Source of the DNA: Bacillus paralicheniformis
GTDB taxonomy: Bacteria > Bacillota > Bacilli > Bacillales > Bacillaceae
DNA: 64,000 nucleotides
Reading direction: 5' to 3'
Assembly: GCF_001042485.2 (NCBI RefSeq)
Contig: NZ_LBMN02000018.1
Coordinates: forward strand, 1 to 64,000
The notes beneath the pieces were generated by a model. That model worked only from the letters and a program-made list of their open reading frames with translations. It searched no databases and was not told the DNA's origin. This document shows positions 37,535 to 48,487 of this stretch, in pieces. Both the position numbers and the translations under genes were made by a program. Numbering within the stretch: position 1 is the stretch's first letter; every line of letters starts with the position of its first letter.

Positions 37535-37618
37535 TTTACTCTTATAGTCTATACCGTTTCTTCATTTTTCGTTCGGGTTTTTTCTCGAAAGACAAGTTTA
37601 AATTTATTGCGGCCGATA

Positions 37619-37648
37619 TTGACATAACAAGCCATTTTAAGATAAGAT
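37619..37648 (+). promoter_or_regulatory. metK leader promoter
   Basis: TTGACA (37619-37624), an 18-base spacer and TAAGAT (37643-37648), just before the SAM riboswitch. Confidence 0.7.
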
Positions 37649-37665
37649 ATTTCATTGAGCGGATA

Positions 37666-37857
37666 CTCTTATCCCGAGCTGGTGGAGGGACAGGCCCAAT
37701 GAAACCCAGCAACCGGTTTCTCTTATTAATGGAAAAAAACAGTTTCTGAGACAACTACGGTGCTAACCTGATGCAAGGTGTTCAATACCTTGAGCGATAA
37801 GAGTGAAAGGCACGCAATACCAGACCCTTTCCTCAGCGAATAGGAAAAGGTTTTTTT
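37666..37857 (+). promoter_or_regulatory. SAM-I (S-box) riboswitch of metK
   Basis: Aptamer 37666-37806: closing helix CTCTTATC / GATAAGAG, GAGGGA core, GAAACCCAGCAACC, GGTGCTAA and the K-turn are all present. It is followed by terminator hairpin CCTTTCCT / AGGAAAAGG with seven T (37825-37857). SAM binding should end transcription before metK, whose product is SAM. Confidence 0.95.
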
Positions 37858-37887
37858 ATTGCATAAATCGAGATCCAAAAATTGCTA

Positions 37888-38001
37888 AAAAAACTGCCTT
37901 CAGGAGGAAGGTACTGGGCGTTTTTCACAGGACGTGAAAGGTTTTAGCCGAGTATCAAGCAGGAGGAAGGTACTGGGCGTTTTTCACAGGACGTGAAAGG
38001 T
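37888..38001 (+). repeat. Two tandem family A repeats in the metK leader
   Basis: Two identical 42-bp units (37901-37942 and 37960-38001), offset by 59 bases. Each starts CAGGAGGAAGGTACTGGGCG and contains the mini-palindrome TTTTTCACAGGACGTGAAA. The first extends to TTTAGCCGAG, as in the inverted copy of the 23S-5S spacer (47-104). They lie after the riboswitch terminator, so they enter only read-through metK RNA. 38002-38193 adds no other recognised element. Confidence 0.85.
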
Positions 38002-38193
38002 CTAGCCGGGCAGCCAGTCAGGAAAAATTCTATTAAGAGGAATTTTGACTTAGAATCTCGTCAAGAATAGCATATGGAAATTGTTTCAAAACGAGAGCGT
38101 ATGAAGCCCGAGTATCGTCATATAATCAAGAGGGACGAGATCCGTATCATACTTAAGATCACGGCTGATCTTCATATACAGGAGGAAACATAA

Positions 38194-39396
38194 ATGAGCA
38201 AAAACCGTCGGTTATTTACATCAGAGTCAGTTACGGAGGGACATCCGGACAAAATTTGCGACCAGATTTCGGATAGTATATTAGACGAAATTTTAAAGAA
38301 AGATCCGAATGCCCGCGTTGCCTGTGAAACATCTGTGACAACCGGATTGGTGCTGGTAAGCGGTGAAATCACGACGTCCACTTACGTCGATATTCCGAAA
38401 ACAGTCCGCGAAACGATTAAAGAAATTGGCTACACACGTGCAAAATACGGTTTTGATGCCGAAACTTGCGCGGTCTTAACGTCTATAGATGAACAGTCGC
38501 CAGATATTGCAATGGGAGTCGACCAGGCGCTTGAAGCGCGTGAAGGAGCAATGAGCGACGCTGAAATTGAAGCGATCGGAGCCGGAGACCAAGGTTTAAT
38601 GTTCGGTTTTGCCTGCAACGAAACAAAGGAACTTATGCCTCTGCCGATTTCGCTTGCTCATAAATTGTCTCGCCGTTTGACAGAAGTCCGCAAAGAGGAA
38701 ATTCTGCCGTATCTTCGTCCGGACGGAAAGACACAGGTAACTGTTGAGTATGATGAGAACAACAAGCCGATTCGCATCGATACAATTGTCATTTCGACTC
38801 AGCATCACCCTGAGATTTCGCTTGAACAAATTCAGCGCAATCTGAAAGAGCACGTCATCAACCCGGTAGTGCCAAAAGAGCTGATCGATGAAAACACGAA
38901 GTACTTCATTAATCCTACGGGCCGTTTTGTTATCGGAGGACCGCAGGGGGATGCCGGTTTAACAGGACGCAAAATCATCGTTGACACCTATGGCGGATAT
39001 GCCCGTCACGGCGGCGGAGCGTTTTCCGGTAAGGATGCGACAAAGGTTGATAGATCTGCAGCTTATGCTGCGAGATATGTAGCGAAAAATATCGTCGCCG
39101 CAGGCCTTGCTGATTCCTGTGAAGTGCAGCTTGCCTACGCGATCGGTGTCGCACAGCCGGTATCCATTTCAATCGATACATTCGGTACAGGCAAAGCCAG
39201 TGAAGAAACATTGATCGAAGTGGTTCGCAAAAACTTTGATCTAAGACCTGCCGGCATTATTAAAATGCTCGATCTTCGCCGTCCGATTTACAAACAAACG
39301 GCAGCTTACGGACATTTCGGCCGCCTCGACCTCGATCTGCCTTGGGAGCGCACAGACAAAGCAGATCAGCTGAAGAAAGATGCATTAGGAGAATAA
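38194..39396 (+). CDS. metK: S-adenosylmethionine synthetase MetK
   Basis: 400 residues. Makes SAM from ATP and methionine. Signatures [26 protein letters not shown] and [29 protein letters not shown]. Controlled by the S-box more than 330 bases upstream. Confidence 0.98.
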   Translation: MSKNRRLFTSESVTEGHPDKICDQISDSILDEILKKDPNARVACETSVTTGLVLVSGEITTSTYVDIPKTVRETIKEIGYTRAKYGFDAETCAVLTSIDEQSPDIAMGVDQALEAREGAMSDAEIEAIGAGDQGLMFGFACNETKELMPLPISLAHKLSRRLTEVRKEEILPYLRPDGKTQVTVEYDENNKPIRIDTIVISTQHHPEISLEQIQRNLKEHVINPVVPKELIDENTKYFINPTGRFVIGGPQGDAGLTGRKIIVDTYGGYARHGGGAFSGKDATKVDRSAAYAARYVAKNIVAAGLADSCEVQLAYAIGVAQPVSISIDTFGTGKASEETLIEVVRKNFDLRPAGIIKMLDLRRPIYKQTAAYGHFGRLDLDLPWERTDKADQLKKDALGE

Positions 39397-39405
39397 CAAC
39401 CGCAT

Positions 39406-39433
39406 AGCCGCTTTCATAAGCGGCTTTGTTTTT
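39406..39433 (+). terminator. metK terminator
   Basis: AGCCGCTT / AAGCGGCT with four-base loop and T-rich tail. Confidence 0.88.
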
Positions 39434-39540
39434 CGATGGCAAAAAGCGGGCGGATGTGAAACGTTTTTCTTTAAACACTTGTCTAATCAAGAAGCAGACT
39501 TTGATTTCTGCACGAAATTTAAAAAATCGGAGGCAATACT

Positions 39541-41439
39541 ATGTGTGGATTTGTAGGGGTATTCAATCATCGCCCATCATCCGAGACAGCAGCCCAGGAA
39601 GAACTGATTAAACAAATGAATGAAATGATTGTACACCGCGGTCCGGACGATGATGGGTACTATCATGATGAGCATGTAGGCTTCGGATTTAGAAGGCTCA
39701 GCATCATCGATGTGGAAAACGGAGGACAGCCTCTGTCTTATGAAGATGATTCCTATTGGATTATTTTTAATGGAGAAATCTATAACTATATAGAACTGAA
39801 AGACGAACTTATTTCAAAAGGATACGAGTTCAAAACCGATTCAGATACGGAAGTTTTGCTTGCGACTTACCGCCACTACAAACAGGAAGCTGCTTCCAAG
39901 CTGCGCGGAATGTTTGCTTTTTTAATCTGGGATAAAAAAGAACAGCTCCTATACGGAGCGCGCGATCCGTTCGGCATTAAGCCGCTCTATTTTACGAAAA
40001 CGGACGGCCATGTTTATTTTGCGTCAGAAAGAAAGAGCCTGATGGCTGTTGATGCCGATTTGGAATTGAATGAAAAAGCGCTTCAGCAGTATACGTCATT
40101 CCAATTTGTACCAGAGCCTGAGACGCTTGACAAAAAGGTGCAAAAAGTAGAACCGGGCCATCAGTTTACTGTCCGCCCGGGCGAGGATATTCAATTTAAA
40201 ACATACTGGAAAGTTCAATTCAAGCCTGTTCAGACCGAAGAAGACAAGCTTGTTCAGGAAGTAAGAGACGCGATCTTTGATTCCGTAAAAGTCCATATGC
40301 GAAGCGATGTACCTGTAGGTTCCTTCCTTTCCGGAGGCATCGACTCTTCTTTTATCGTGTCGGTGGCAAAGCAATTTCATCCCAACTTAAAAACGTTCTC
40401 TGTCGGCTTTGAACATGAAGGCTTCAGCGAAGTTGACGTTGCGAAAGAAACCGCTGATAGGGTCGGCGTGGAGAACTTCAGCGCGATCATTTCCCCTGAA
40501 GAATATATGAACGAGCTTCCAAAGATCGTCTGGCATCTGGATGATCCGTTGGCAGACCCTGCTGCAATTCCTTTGTATTTTGTCGCGAAGGAAGCGAAGA
40601 AGCAAGTTACGGTTGTTTTGTCCGGAGAAGGAGCAGATGAGTTGTTCGGCGGTTATAATATTTACCGGGAGCCGCTTTCATTAAAGCCGTTTGAACGAAT
40701 TCCGTCCCCGCTGAAAAAGATGCTTCTGTACGTAGCTTCAGCGATGCCGGAAGGAATGAAAGGGAAAAGCTTTTTAATGAGGGGCTGTACACCTCTTGAA
40801 GAGAGATATATCGGCAACGCAAAGATTTTTGAAGAAGGCATGAAATCAAAACTTCTTCGCCAGTATGACAGCAACCTCTCTTACTGTGACGTGACAAAGC
40901 CATATTTTGAAGAAAGCAAGTCCTACAGCGAAATTAACAAAATGCAGTATGTCGATATCCACACATGGATGCGCGGTGACATTTTGCTGAAAGCCGACAA
41001 AATGACGATGGCCAATTCACTGGAACTCCGCGTTCCGTTTTTGGACAAAGTCGTATTTGAAGCGGCTTCCAAAATTCCGGAAGAGCTGAAAACGAAAAAC
41101 GGCACGACAAAATATCTGCTTAGAAAAGCGGCGGAAGGCATCGTTCCAGATCATGTCTTAAACCGCAAAAAGCTAGGGTTCCCTGTGCCGATCCGCCACT
41201 GGCTGAAAAACGAAATGCATGACTGGGCCGTGAACATCATTAAAGAGAGCGAGACAGACGCATATATCCATAAAGATTACGTGCTTCAGCTTCTTGAAGA
41301 CCACTGCGCCAACAAAGCGGATAACAGCCGCAAAATCTGGACGGTTCTCATCTTTATGATCTGGCACAGCATTTTCGTTGAAAAGCGCTTTGTACCGGAA
41401 GAACTGAACCATCAGCCAAAAGAAGTCATTATCGTTTAA
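39541..41439 (+). CDS. asnB: Asparagine synthetase, glutamine-hydrolysing (AsnB)
   Basis: 632 residues. Class II glutaminase domain with Cys2 as nucleophile after Met removal (MCGFVGVFNH), NGEIYNY and the R-rich GDPFG-like ARDPFGIKPLY. The synthetase domain has the PP-loop FLSGGIDSS near 264. SD ATCGGAGGC. B. subtilis AsnB also takes part in amidation of peptidoglycan precursors; here that is by analogy only. Confidence 0.96.
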   Translation: MCGFVGVFNHRPSSETAAQEELIKQMNEMIVHRGPDDDGYYHDEHVGFGFRRLSIIDVENGGQPLSYEDDSYWIIFNGEIYNYIELKDELISKGYEFKTDSDTEVLLATYRHYKQEAASKLRGMFAFLIWDKKEQLLYGARDPFGIKPLYFTKTDGHVYFASERKSLMAVDADLELNEKALQQYTSFQFVPEPETLDKKVQKVEPGHQFTVRPGEDIQFKTYWKVQFKPVQTEEDKLVQEVRDAIFDSVKVHMRSDVPVGSFLSGGIDSSFIVSVAKQFHPNLKTFSVGFEHEGFSEVDVAKETADRVGVENFSAIISPEEYMNELPKIVWHLDDPLADPAAIPLYFVAKEAKKQVTVVLSGEGADELFGGYNIYREPLSLKPFERIPSPLKKMLLYVASAMPEGMKGKSFLMRGCTPLEERYIGNAKIFEEGMKSKLLRQYDSNLSYCDVTKPYFEESKSYSEINKMQYVDIHTWMRGDILLKADKMTMANSLELRVPFLDKVVFEAASKIPEELKTKNGTTKYLLRKAAEGIVPDHVLNRKKLGFPVPIRHWLKNEMHDWAVNIIKESETDAYIHKDYVLQLLEDHCANKADNSRKIWTVLIFMIWHSIFVEKRFVPEELNHQPKEVIIV

Positions 41440-41442
41440 GTC

Positions 41443-41481
41443 AAAAAAGAAGGTTTTCGTTAATCGAAAACCTTCTTTTTT
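41443..41481. terminator. Bidirectional terminator asnB / GT4
   Basis: AAAAAAGAAGGTTTTCG / CGAAAACCTTCTTTTTT, symmetric, between convergent genes. Confidence 0.93.
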
Positions 41482-42617
41482 TATGCCGGTTTTTCAGCTG
41501 ATAAATCTGCTAGCACACGTTCACATTCGGAGAAGAGATTGTCAAAAATCACTTCCCACGACTGGGTAAGGGCATAGCTTCTCGCATCGTATGACATCCG
41601 TTTTTTTAACGGCACATTGGAGAGGACGCGCAATATATTTTCGGTGAATGCATCCGGATTTCCAGGTTCGGAAAGAAAACCGTTTCTTCCGTTTTGTATA
41701 AAGTCTTTCAGGCCGCCGGAATCTGCCCCGATAACAGGCGTCCCGCAGGCGAGCGCTTCAAGCGCGGAATTTCCGAAGGTTTCCGTCGGAGAAGGAAAGA
41801 CGAACAAATCTGAGCTTGCATAAATGCTTGCCAGCTCTTCTCCTTTGACATAGCCGGCAAAAGTCATATTGAGGGGAGCCCGCTTCTCAAGCTCTTTTTT
41901 TAACGGGCCGTCTCCCGCGATCAGCCAGTGGACGCCATCTTTCAAATTGGGGTGACTTGCGATCTTGAGCAGCGTCTCCAAATCTTTCTCAGGTGCAAGC
42001 CTTCCGACATAGCTGAGGATATAGGTTTCCTTTATGCCGTATCGCTTGCGGATGTGTTCGGTTTGATGCGCCGGACTGAACAGCGAGCAGTCCACGCCGC
42101 GCTTCCAGATGGAGAGGTTCCTGAATTGTTTGGCTTTGAGCTGCATAAACGTTTCGCGCGAAGGGACAAAAATTTTTCGAAAATCTTTATGAAACCAGTG
42201 CATATATTTCCATAATAGTTTGGAAAACATTTGAAGATCATAATATGAGAGGTACTGGTCAAAATCGGTATGGTAAGAGCCTACGACAGGGATGTTCCAT
42301 TTCTTCGCAAGCTTGAGCCCTGCCAGGCCGATATTAAAAGGAGTCGCGATGTGAATGAGATCGGGATTGAATTCGCGGAGTTCTGATTTCATTTTGATGA
42401 GATTAGGAAGAGCGACTCTGCACTCGGGGTATAAGAAGAACGGCATGCTCGTAAAACGGCGGATGCGGCTCGAAAATTGTGTTTCATGCGTGCTTTCCGG
42501 CGCAAATACTTTATAGGGCATCCCGTTTTTTTCAAGATAATCCGTATACCTTTTCAGCGTTCTGGCGCATCCGTTCACATCCGGTGTAAAAGTGTCCGTA
42601 AATATCGCAATTTTCAT
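41481..42617 (-). CDS. GT4 family glycosyltransferase
   Basis: 378 residues, GT-B fold. N-terminal domain MKIAIFTDTFTPDVNGCART with a glycine-loop, GSYHTDFDQYLSYY; C-terminal domain SYVGRLAPEKDLETLL and the E-x7-E motif region PSPTETFGNSALEALACGTPV. Closest in pattern to GDP-mannose or UDP-glucose transferases acting on lipids (MgtA/PimB type); no signal peptide, probably membrane-associated. Preceded on the same strand by a PAP2 gene with a 59-base gap. Not in the B. subtilis asnB region I recall, which has ytnA here. Confidence 0.9.
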   Translation of the reverse strand: MKIAIFTDTFTPDVNGCARTLKRYTDYLEKNGMPYKVFAPESTHETQFSSRIRRFTSMPFFLYPECRVALPNLIKMKSELREFNPDLIHIATPFNIGLAGLKLAKKWNIPVVGSYHTDFDQYLSYYDLQMFSKLLWKYMHWFHKDFRKIFVPSRETFMQLKAKQFRNLSIWKRGVDCSLFSPAHQTEHIRKRYGIKETYILSYVGRLAPEKDLETLLKIASHPNLKDGVHWLIAGDGPLKKELEKRAPLNMTFAGYVKGEELASIYASSDLFVFPSPTETFGNSALEALACGTPVIGADSGGLKDFIQNGRNGFLSEPGNPDAFTENILRVLSNVPLKKRMSYDARSYALTQSWEVIFDNLFSECERVLADLSAEKPA

Positions 42618-42676
42618 CGTTTCCCCTCCTGTTTGTGATGTGAAAAATCAGTGACGCTTTGGAAGAAACGGCCGGC

Positions 42677-43201
42677 TTAGAAGACCATCGCCGACAAAGT
42701 TCCGACTGATATCCCGAGGGCCGTGCCTGCCAGAACATCCGAAGGATAATGGAGCCCGAGATAAATTCTGGAGAGTCCCACACTGATGCCTACCGGAATT
42801 AATAAAAGCGTGAGTATCGGAAAGAATATCATTAGCGGTGTAATGACGGAAAATGCCGCGGTCGTATGGCCGGATGGAAAAGAATGATCCTTGAGCGGAT
42901 TTTGCAAAACCTGTGTTTCCTTTAGCGTTAAATACGGCCGCTTTCTTGGATACAGCTTTTTGATCAGCATGACTTGAAGGTGGCTGACCAAAAGTGCAAT
43001 GGCGCTGGCGATCCCCGCTGTACGAACACTTCCGGATCCGAACAGCAAGAGAGACAGGCTAGCGGAAATCGTGCAGAATGCCCCTCCCAGATGTGTTGAG
43101 GAACGAAAGTAACGGTTTAGTGCTTTTTGGTGAAATAAGCTGTTCATACCGAGGAAGACCCGGCATTCAAAGTTGTAGATGCCGACCATCAGTTTATTCA
43201 A
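42677..43201 (-). CDS. PAP2-family membrane phosphatase
   Basis: 174 residues, five or six membrane segments. Complete acid phosphatase motifs: KKLYPRKRP, then FPSGHTTAA, then SRIYLGLHYPSDV. Dephosphorylates a lipid such as undecaprenyl pyrophosphate, phosphatidate or PGP. Start TTG 43201 behind AAAGGGGG. Operon with the GT4 gene suggests a shared lipid-glycan pathway (inference). Confidence 0.9.
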   Translation of the reverse strand: MNKLMVGIYNFECRVFLGMNSLFHQKALNRYFRSSTHLGGAFCTISASLSLLLFGSGSVRTAGIASAIALLVSHLQVMLIKKLYPRKRPYLTLKETQVLQNPLKDHSFPSGHTTAAFSVITPLMIFFPILTLLLIPVGISVGLSRIYLGLHYPSDVLAGTALGISVGTLSAMVF

Positions 43202-43295
43202 ATGTCATAACCCCCTTTACATGAATGGCTGCTTCATGTTTATTGTAAAAAATGAATGTTTAGCAAATGATAAGTATTTGTAAAGATTTCGGAAA

Positions 43296-43321
43296 AGAAA
43301 AAAGCCGCAGACGCGTGCGGC
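43296..43321 (-). terminator. ytoA terminator
   Basis: GCCGCA / TGCGGC stem, with CTTTTTTC on the minus strand. Confidence 0.8.
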
Positions 43322-43375
43322 CGAAAAGGTTATTGCTTAAATTATCGGTGGAAAAATGGTAAAGTTGTAGCAAAG

Positions 43376-43894
43376 CTAATCTTTTTTTTGCAAGGATTTG
43401 TAGTATTGTCCTTTTTCAATATATTCTTTGCGAATTCTTTCCATTTCCTGTTTATCCTTGTCGGTTAACGGGCGGATGACTTTAGCGGGCCTGCCGAATG
43501 CGAGGTGCCCGGCCGGGATCTTTTTGCCAGGCGGGACAAGACTGCCTGCCCCGATAAAAGCGCCTTCCCCGACTTCCGCTTCGTCAAGAATAACCGACCC
43601 CATTCCGATAAGGGCATGCTTTCGTATCACGGAGCTGTGCAGTGTAACCTGATGGCCTACCGTCACACCGTCTTCAATCACAAGAGGGCGCTCAGGGCTT
43701 TGGTGCAGGCAGGAAAGGTCTTGAATGTTCACGCCTTTTCCGATCCTGACCGGGGCGACATCGCCGCGGATAACCGAAGAGAACCAGATGCTTGATTGCT
43801 CTCCGATTGTTACATCTCCGGTGATGACCGCGTTGTCGGCGATAAACGCCGTTTCATGAATAACGGGTTCCGTTTTTTTATAAGGGTAGATCAT
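43376..43894 (-). CDS. ytoA: Gamma-carbonic anhydrase-like protein YtoA
   Basis: 172 residues. Left-handed beta helix of hexapeptide repeats (GDVTIGEQSSIWFSSVIRGD, VRIGKGVNIQD) with three candidate zinc His: HQS near CLHQSPERP, and GVTVGHQVTLHSS. A carbonic anhydrase activity is not certain; many homologues are inactive. ATG 43894 behind AAAGG; longer frames overlap ytpA upstream. Confidence 0.9.
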   Translation of the reverse strand: MIYPYKKTEPVIHETAFIADNAVITGDVTIGEQSSIWFSSVIRGDVAPVRIGKGVNIQDLSCLHQSPERPLVIEDGVTVGHQVTLHSSVIRKHALIGMGSVILDEAEVGEGAFIGAGSLVPPGKKIPAGHLAFGRPAKVIRPLTDKDKQEMERIRKEYIEKGQYYKSLQKKD

Positions 43895-43937
43895 TGGTTT
43901 CATCCTTTCATTTATAAAATTGTGTGAGGTGGTCAGC

Positions 43938-44717
43938 ATGTGGTGCATGGAAGCGGAAAGACCTGTTGCTTCAATCGTAATCATTCACGGTGCATGTGAG
44001 CATCACGGGCGGTATAAATGGCTGTCCGAAATGTGGCGTTCATCCGGGTTTAATGTCGTCATGGGGGATTTGCCCGGACAGGGAACTTCGACAAGAGAAA
44101 GAGGACATATACGCTCGTTTCAAGAATATATTGATGAAGTGGACAAATGGGTCGCCAGGGCGAAAGCATTTGAACTGCCTGTATTTATGCTCGGGCACAG
44201 CATGGGCGGCCTGATCGCGATCGAGTGGTTTAAGCAGCAGCAAAGCGGCATTGCCGGTCTCATTTTATCATCCCCTTGTCTCGGGCTGCAATTAAAGCCG
44301 AACAAATTTTTGGACTGGATTTCCAAAGGGCTCAACGTTTTGGCTCCGTCCATGCGGTTTGAATCCGGGATCACGCCTGATAAAGCGACGAGAAACAAAG
44401 AAGTCATCGAAATGGACATCAACGATTCATTATATATCACAAAAGTTTCTGTCAGATGGTATCAAGAAATGTTAAAAGCGTTGAAAAGCGCGATGGAGCC
44501 GACGGACGCCTTTCTCAACATCCCGCTCTTTGTCATGCAGGCGGGCACAGACTGGCTTGTCGACAAAAAAATGGTCGTCAAGTGGTTTAACGAGCTTGCT
44601 TCTCACAATAAGACGTACAGGGAATGGGAGGGCTTATACCACGAAATTTTTAATGAGCCTGAACGGGAAGACGTTTTTAAAGCGGCCAGAGCGTTTGCGG
44701 AACAGTATATGACATAA
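43938..44717 (+). CDS. ytpA: Monoacylglycerol lipase-like phospholipase YtpA
   Basis: 259 residues. Elbow GHSMGG, catalytic His in LYHEIFNE. In B. subtilis YtpA is needed to make the lysophospholipid antibiotic bacilysocin. ATG 43938 follows TGAGGTGG. Next to ytpB in one operon and divergent from ytoA. Confidence 0.9.
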   Translation: MWCMEAERPVASIVIIHGACEHHGRYKWLSEMWRSSGFNVVMGDLPGQGTSTRERGHIRSFQEYIDEVDKWVARAKAFELPVFMLGHSMGGLIAIEWFKQQQSGIAGLILSSPCLGLQLKPNKFLDWISKGLNVLAPSMRFESGITPDKATRNKEVIEMDINDSLYITKVSVRWYQEMLKALKSAMEPTDAFLNIPLFVMQAGTDWLVDKKMVVKWFNELASHNKTYREWEGLYHEIFNEPEREDVFKAARAFAEQYMT

Positions 44718-44731
44718 TGGAGGTGCATTCT

Positions 44732-45811
44732 TTGGCAGTACCGGAGCATCCTTTTGGATTAATGGCTAAAGTATACAGAGAAGTTTTTCCCCTTGTTCAT
44801 CAAGAGTTGGACAAGTGGAAACGAAAAGCTGAAACGATTCAAAATCCCGAGCTGAAAACGCAGGCGAAAGCCAGCATTAGGGATAAAACCTTTCACTGTG
44901 AAGGCGGCGGCATTATGGCCCTCCTTTCAGGCGACAAAATCGAGCAGTCGATCCGGTTTATTACGGCGTATCAGACGATAAGCGACTATCTCGACAATCT
45001 ATGCGACCGGAGCACCTCGCTTGACCCTGATGATTTTTCCATGCTTCATCAGTCAATGAAAGACGCGCTGACCGTCGGGGCTGAATTGAAGAACTATTAC
45101 CGGTTCAGGGAAGACCAGGATGATCAAGGCTATTTGCACGACTTAGTGAAAACGTGCCAAGACGTGCTTGCGGAAATTGAGAACTATGATCTGATCAAGC
45201 AGCACCTGCTTGAGCTTTGCAGCTATTACTGCGATCTGCAAGTTCATAAACACGTTGTGGAGCATGAGCGTGTCCCCCGGCTCGAAGCGTGGTTTGAGAA
45301 TTATAGATCGGCCTTGCCGAAAATGGAATGGTACGAGTTCTCAGCCTGTGCGGGTTCAACGCTCGGCATCTTCTGCCTCGTATCGTATTCCGTCCGTTCC
45401 GATTTTACTGAATCGATGGCCGGAAAGATCCGCGACAGCTATTTTCCGTACATACAGGGACTGCACATCCTGCTCGATTATTTAATTGACCAGGAGGAAG
45501 ACTTAATCGGAGGAGATTTGAATTTCTGCACGTATTACCCATCACATTCAGATATGATGGAAAGGCTCGAATATTTCATCGAAATGGCGGATGAACATTT
45601 GCGCGGGATTCCGCACGAAAACTTTCACCGTTTGATCAACAGAGGTCTTCTGGGTGTTTATTTATCAGACGATAAGGTCGCGGGTCAAAAGGAAATCGGC
45701 CGGCTGGCGAAGCGCCTTATTAAAGCGAGCGGAAAAACTTCCTACTTCTTCTATATCAACGGAAGGGCCTACCGCAAAATTCAAAAAATGCCGTGGATGA
45801 AAAGTTCATAA
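44732..45811 (+). CDS. ytpB: Tetraprenyl-beta-curcumene synthase YtpB
   Basis: 359 residues, large terpene cyclase (DUF2600). Asp-rich ISDYLDNLCDRST and LLDYLIDQEEDL bind diphosphate-Mg. Cyclises heptaprenyl diphosphate for C35 terpene (sporulene) formation. TTG 44732 fits GGAGGTG; the ATG at 44717 starts within that site. Confidence 0.92.
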   Translation: MAVPEHPFGLMAKVYREVFPLVHQELDKWKRKAETIQNPELKTQAKASIRDKTFHCEGGGIMALLSGDKIEQSIRFITAYQTISDYLDNLCDRSTSLDPDDFSMLHQSMKDALTVGAELKNYYRFREDQDDQGYLHDLVKTCQDVLAEIENYDLIKQHLLELCSYYCDLQVHKHVVEHERVPRLEAWFENYRSALPKMEWYEFSACAGSTLGIFCLVSYSVRSDFTESMAGKIRDSYFPYIQGLHILLDYLIDQEEDLIGGDLNFCTYYPSHSDMMERLEYFIEMADEHLRGIPHENFHRLINRGLLGVYLSDDKVAGQKEIGRLAKRLIKASGKTSYFFYINGRAYRKIQKMPWMKSS

Positions 45812-45814
45812 AGG

Positions 45815-47374
<1,560 letters not shown>

Positions 47375-47526
47375 ACAAAAGGACCTCCTTTTAGTATTAC
47401 GCATCCTAAAATTGTAGCAAATAAACACGATAAGAACAAACCGATTCCCAATTATTTTCTTCAATGATCACGGCTGTGATGGCCAAACTAATCACGATGG
47501 ATTTTTCCATTAAGGAGGGGTTTTCT

Positions 47527-47799
47527 TTGGCTACAAGACAATCCGTCGGAGAGCACATCCAAAGAAGCGAAGATGCTTATGATTATGCTTTATCTCAATT
47601 TGAAACTGCAAGCAGGCAGGAACATTACAATGAGACAGAGTACAGCGATGCGCAGCTGATGCTTGAAAACGCGGTCAATGAATTAAACAAGCTTTCGCTG
47701 TTTGCCAATGAGCAACAAAGGGAGGAAATTCACCGCAAAAGGCTTCAGCTGCAAACCCTTCAAAACAATATGATTCTGCAGAGATCGTATGAAAGATGA
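47527..47799 (+). CDS. ytzC: DUF2524 protein YtzC
   Basis: 90 residues, alpha-helical, Gln/Glu rich (HIQRSEDAYDYALSQFE; DAQLMLENAVNELN); coiled-coil likely. TTG 47527 behind AAGGAGGGG. Function unknown. Confidence 0.86.
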   Translation: MATRQSVGEHIQRSEDAYDYALSQFETASRQEHYNETEYSDAQLMLENAVNELNKLSLFANEQQREEIHRKRLQLQTLQNNMILQRSYER

Positions 47800-47826
47800 A
47801 CCCTTTTTGAAAGGGTTCATTTTTTT
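47795..47826 (+). terminator. ytzC terminator
   Basis: ATGAACCCTT / AAGGGTTCAT stem with seven T. Confidence 0.9.
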
Positions 47827-47837
47827 GAAAAAAGTGA

Positions 47838-47895
47838 TTGACAAAAAAGGACGATGTATTTAATGTATTAGGTGTACTATATCGAGTAATACAAT
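47838..47895 (+). promoter_or_regulatory. ytr operon promoter and YtrA operator
   Basis: TTGACA at 47838-47843 with a poor -10 about 17 bases on (TAATGT). Downstream, GGTGTA (47871-47876), exactly 13 bases, TACAAT (47890-47895): the YtrA inverted repeat AGTGTA-N13-TACACT with two substitutions. YtrA binding would block transcription until a cell-wall antibiotic relieves it. Confidence 0.75.
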
Positions 47896-47924
47896 TAACA
47901 CACACATGTAAAGGAGCAACTCTC

Positions 47925-48053
47925 ATGAGTGATAAACATAAAAAAATAACGCCGATGGTGGTCGTGGCGTTTATCATTGCCTGTTCGTTCTTGTTTGTTC
48001 TTGCGAAGCTGGGCTTTATAATTCAAGAAAATTTGGGATACGTGTTTTTTTAA
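47925..48053 (+). CDS. ytrG: Small membrane peptide YtrG
   Basis: 42 residues with a single hydrophobic helix (MVVVAFIIACSFLFVLAKLG). ATG 47925 follows AAAGGAGCAAC. Head of the ytr operon in B. subtilis too; role unknown. Confidence 0.82.
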   Translation: MSDKHKKITPMVVVAFIIACSFLFVLAKLGFIIQENLGYVFF

Positions 48054-48094
48054 AAGTGAATGACCTGAGATTGAACGAGAAAGAAGGGAGATAG

Positions 48095-48487
48095 ATGATT
48101 CAAATCGATCCGAGAAGCTCTACCCCGATCTATGAGCAGATTATCCAGCAGATGAAAGAGCTTTGCTTAAAAGGGATAATCAAGCCTGGAGATAAACTTC
48201 CTTCTGTCAGAGAGCTTGCAACCATTATCATTGCAAACCCGAATACTGTCAGCAAAGCCTATAAAGAACTTGAACGGGAAGGAATAATTGAAACGTTGAG
48301 GGGGAGAGGAACGTATATTTCAGAAAACGCGAAAGTTACGCTTGATGAAGGGAAGATTGCGATGATTAAAGAGCAGTTAAAGCAGCTGATCATCGATGCG
48401 CATTACGCTGGGATCGACACTAAAAAGCTGCAGGAGTGGATGGCGGAAATCGACGAAGAAGTGAGAGGAGGGGAAGTGAATGATTGA
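48095..48487 (+). CDS. ytrA: GntR-family repressor YtrA
   Basis: 130 residues, YtrA subfamily: short winged helix (KLPSVRELATIIIANPNTVS) and a small C-terminal dimer domain. Represses its own operon. SD GAAGGGAG; overlaps ytrB by eight bases. Confidence 0.94.
   Translation: MIQIDPRSSTPIYEQIIQQMKELCLKGIIKPGDKLPSVRELATIIIANPNTVSKAYKELEREGIIETLRGRGTYISENAKVTLDEGKIAMIKEQLKQLIIDAHYAGIDTKKLQEWMAEIDEEVRGGEVND

Noticed and set aside
37901-38001. Possible CRISPR-like array
   Set aside because: Only two units, spacer of 17 bases and no further copies; they belong to the dispersed family A repeat instead.
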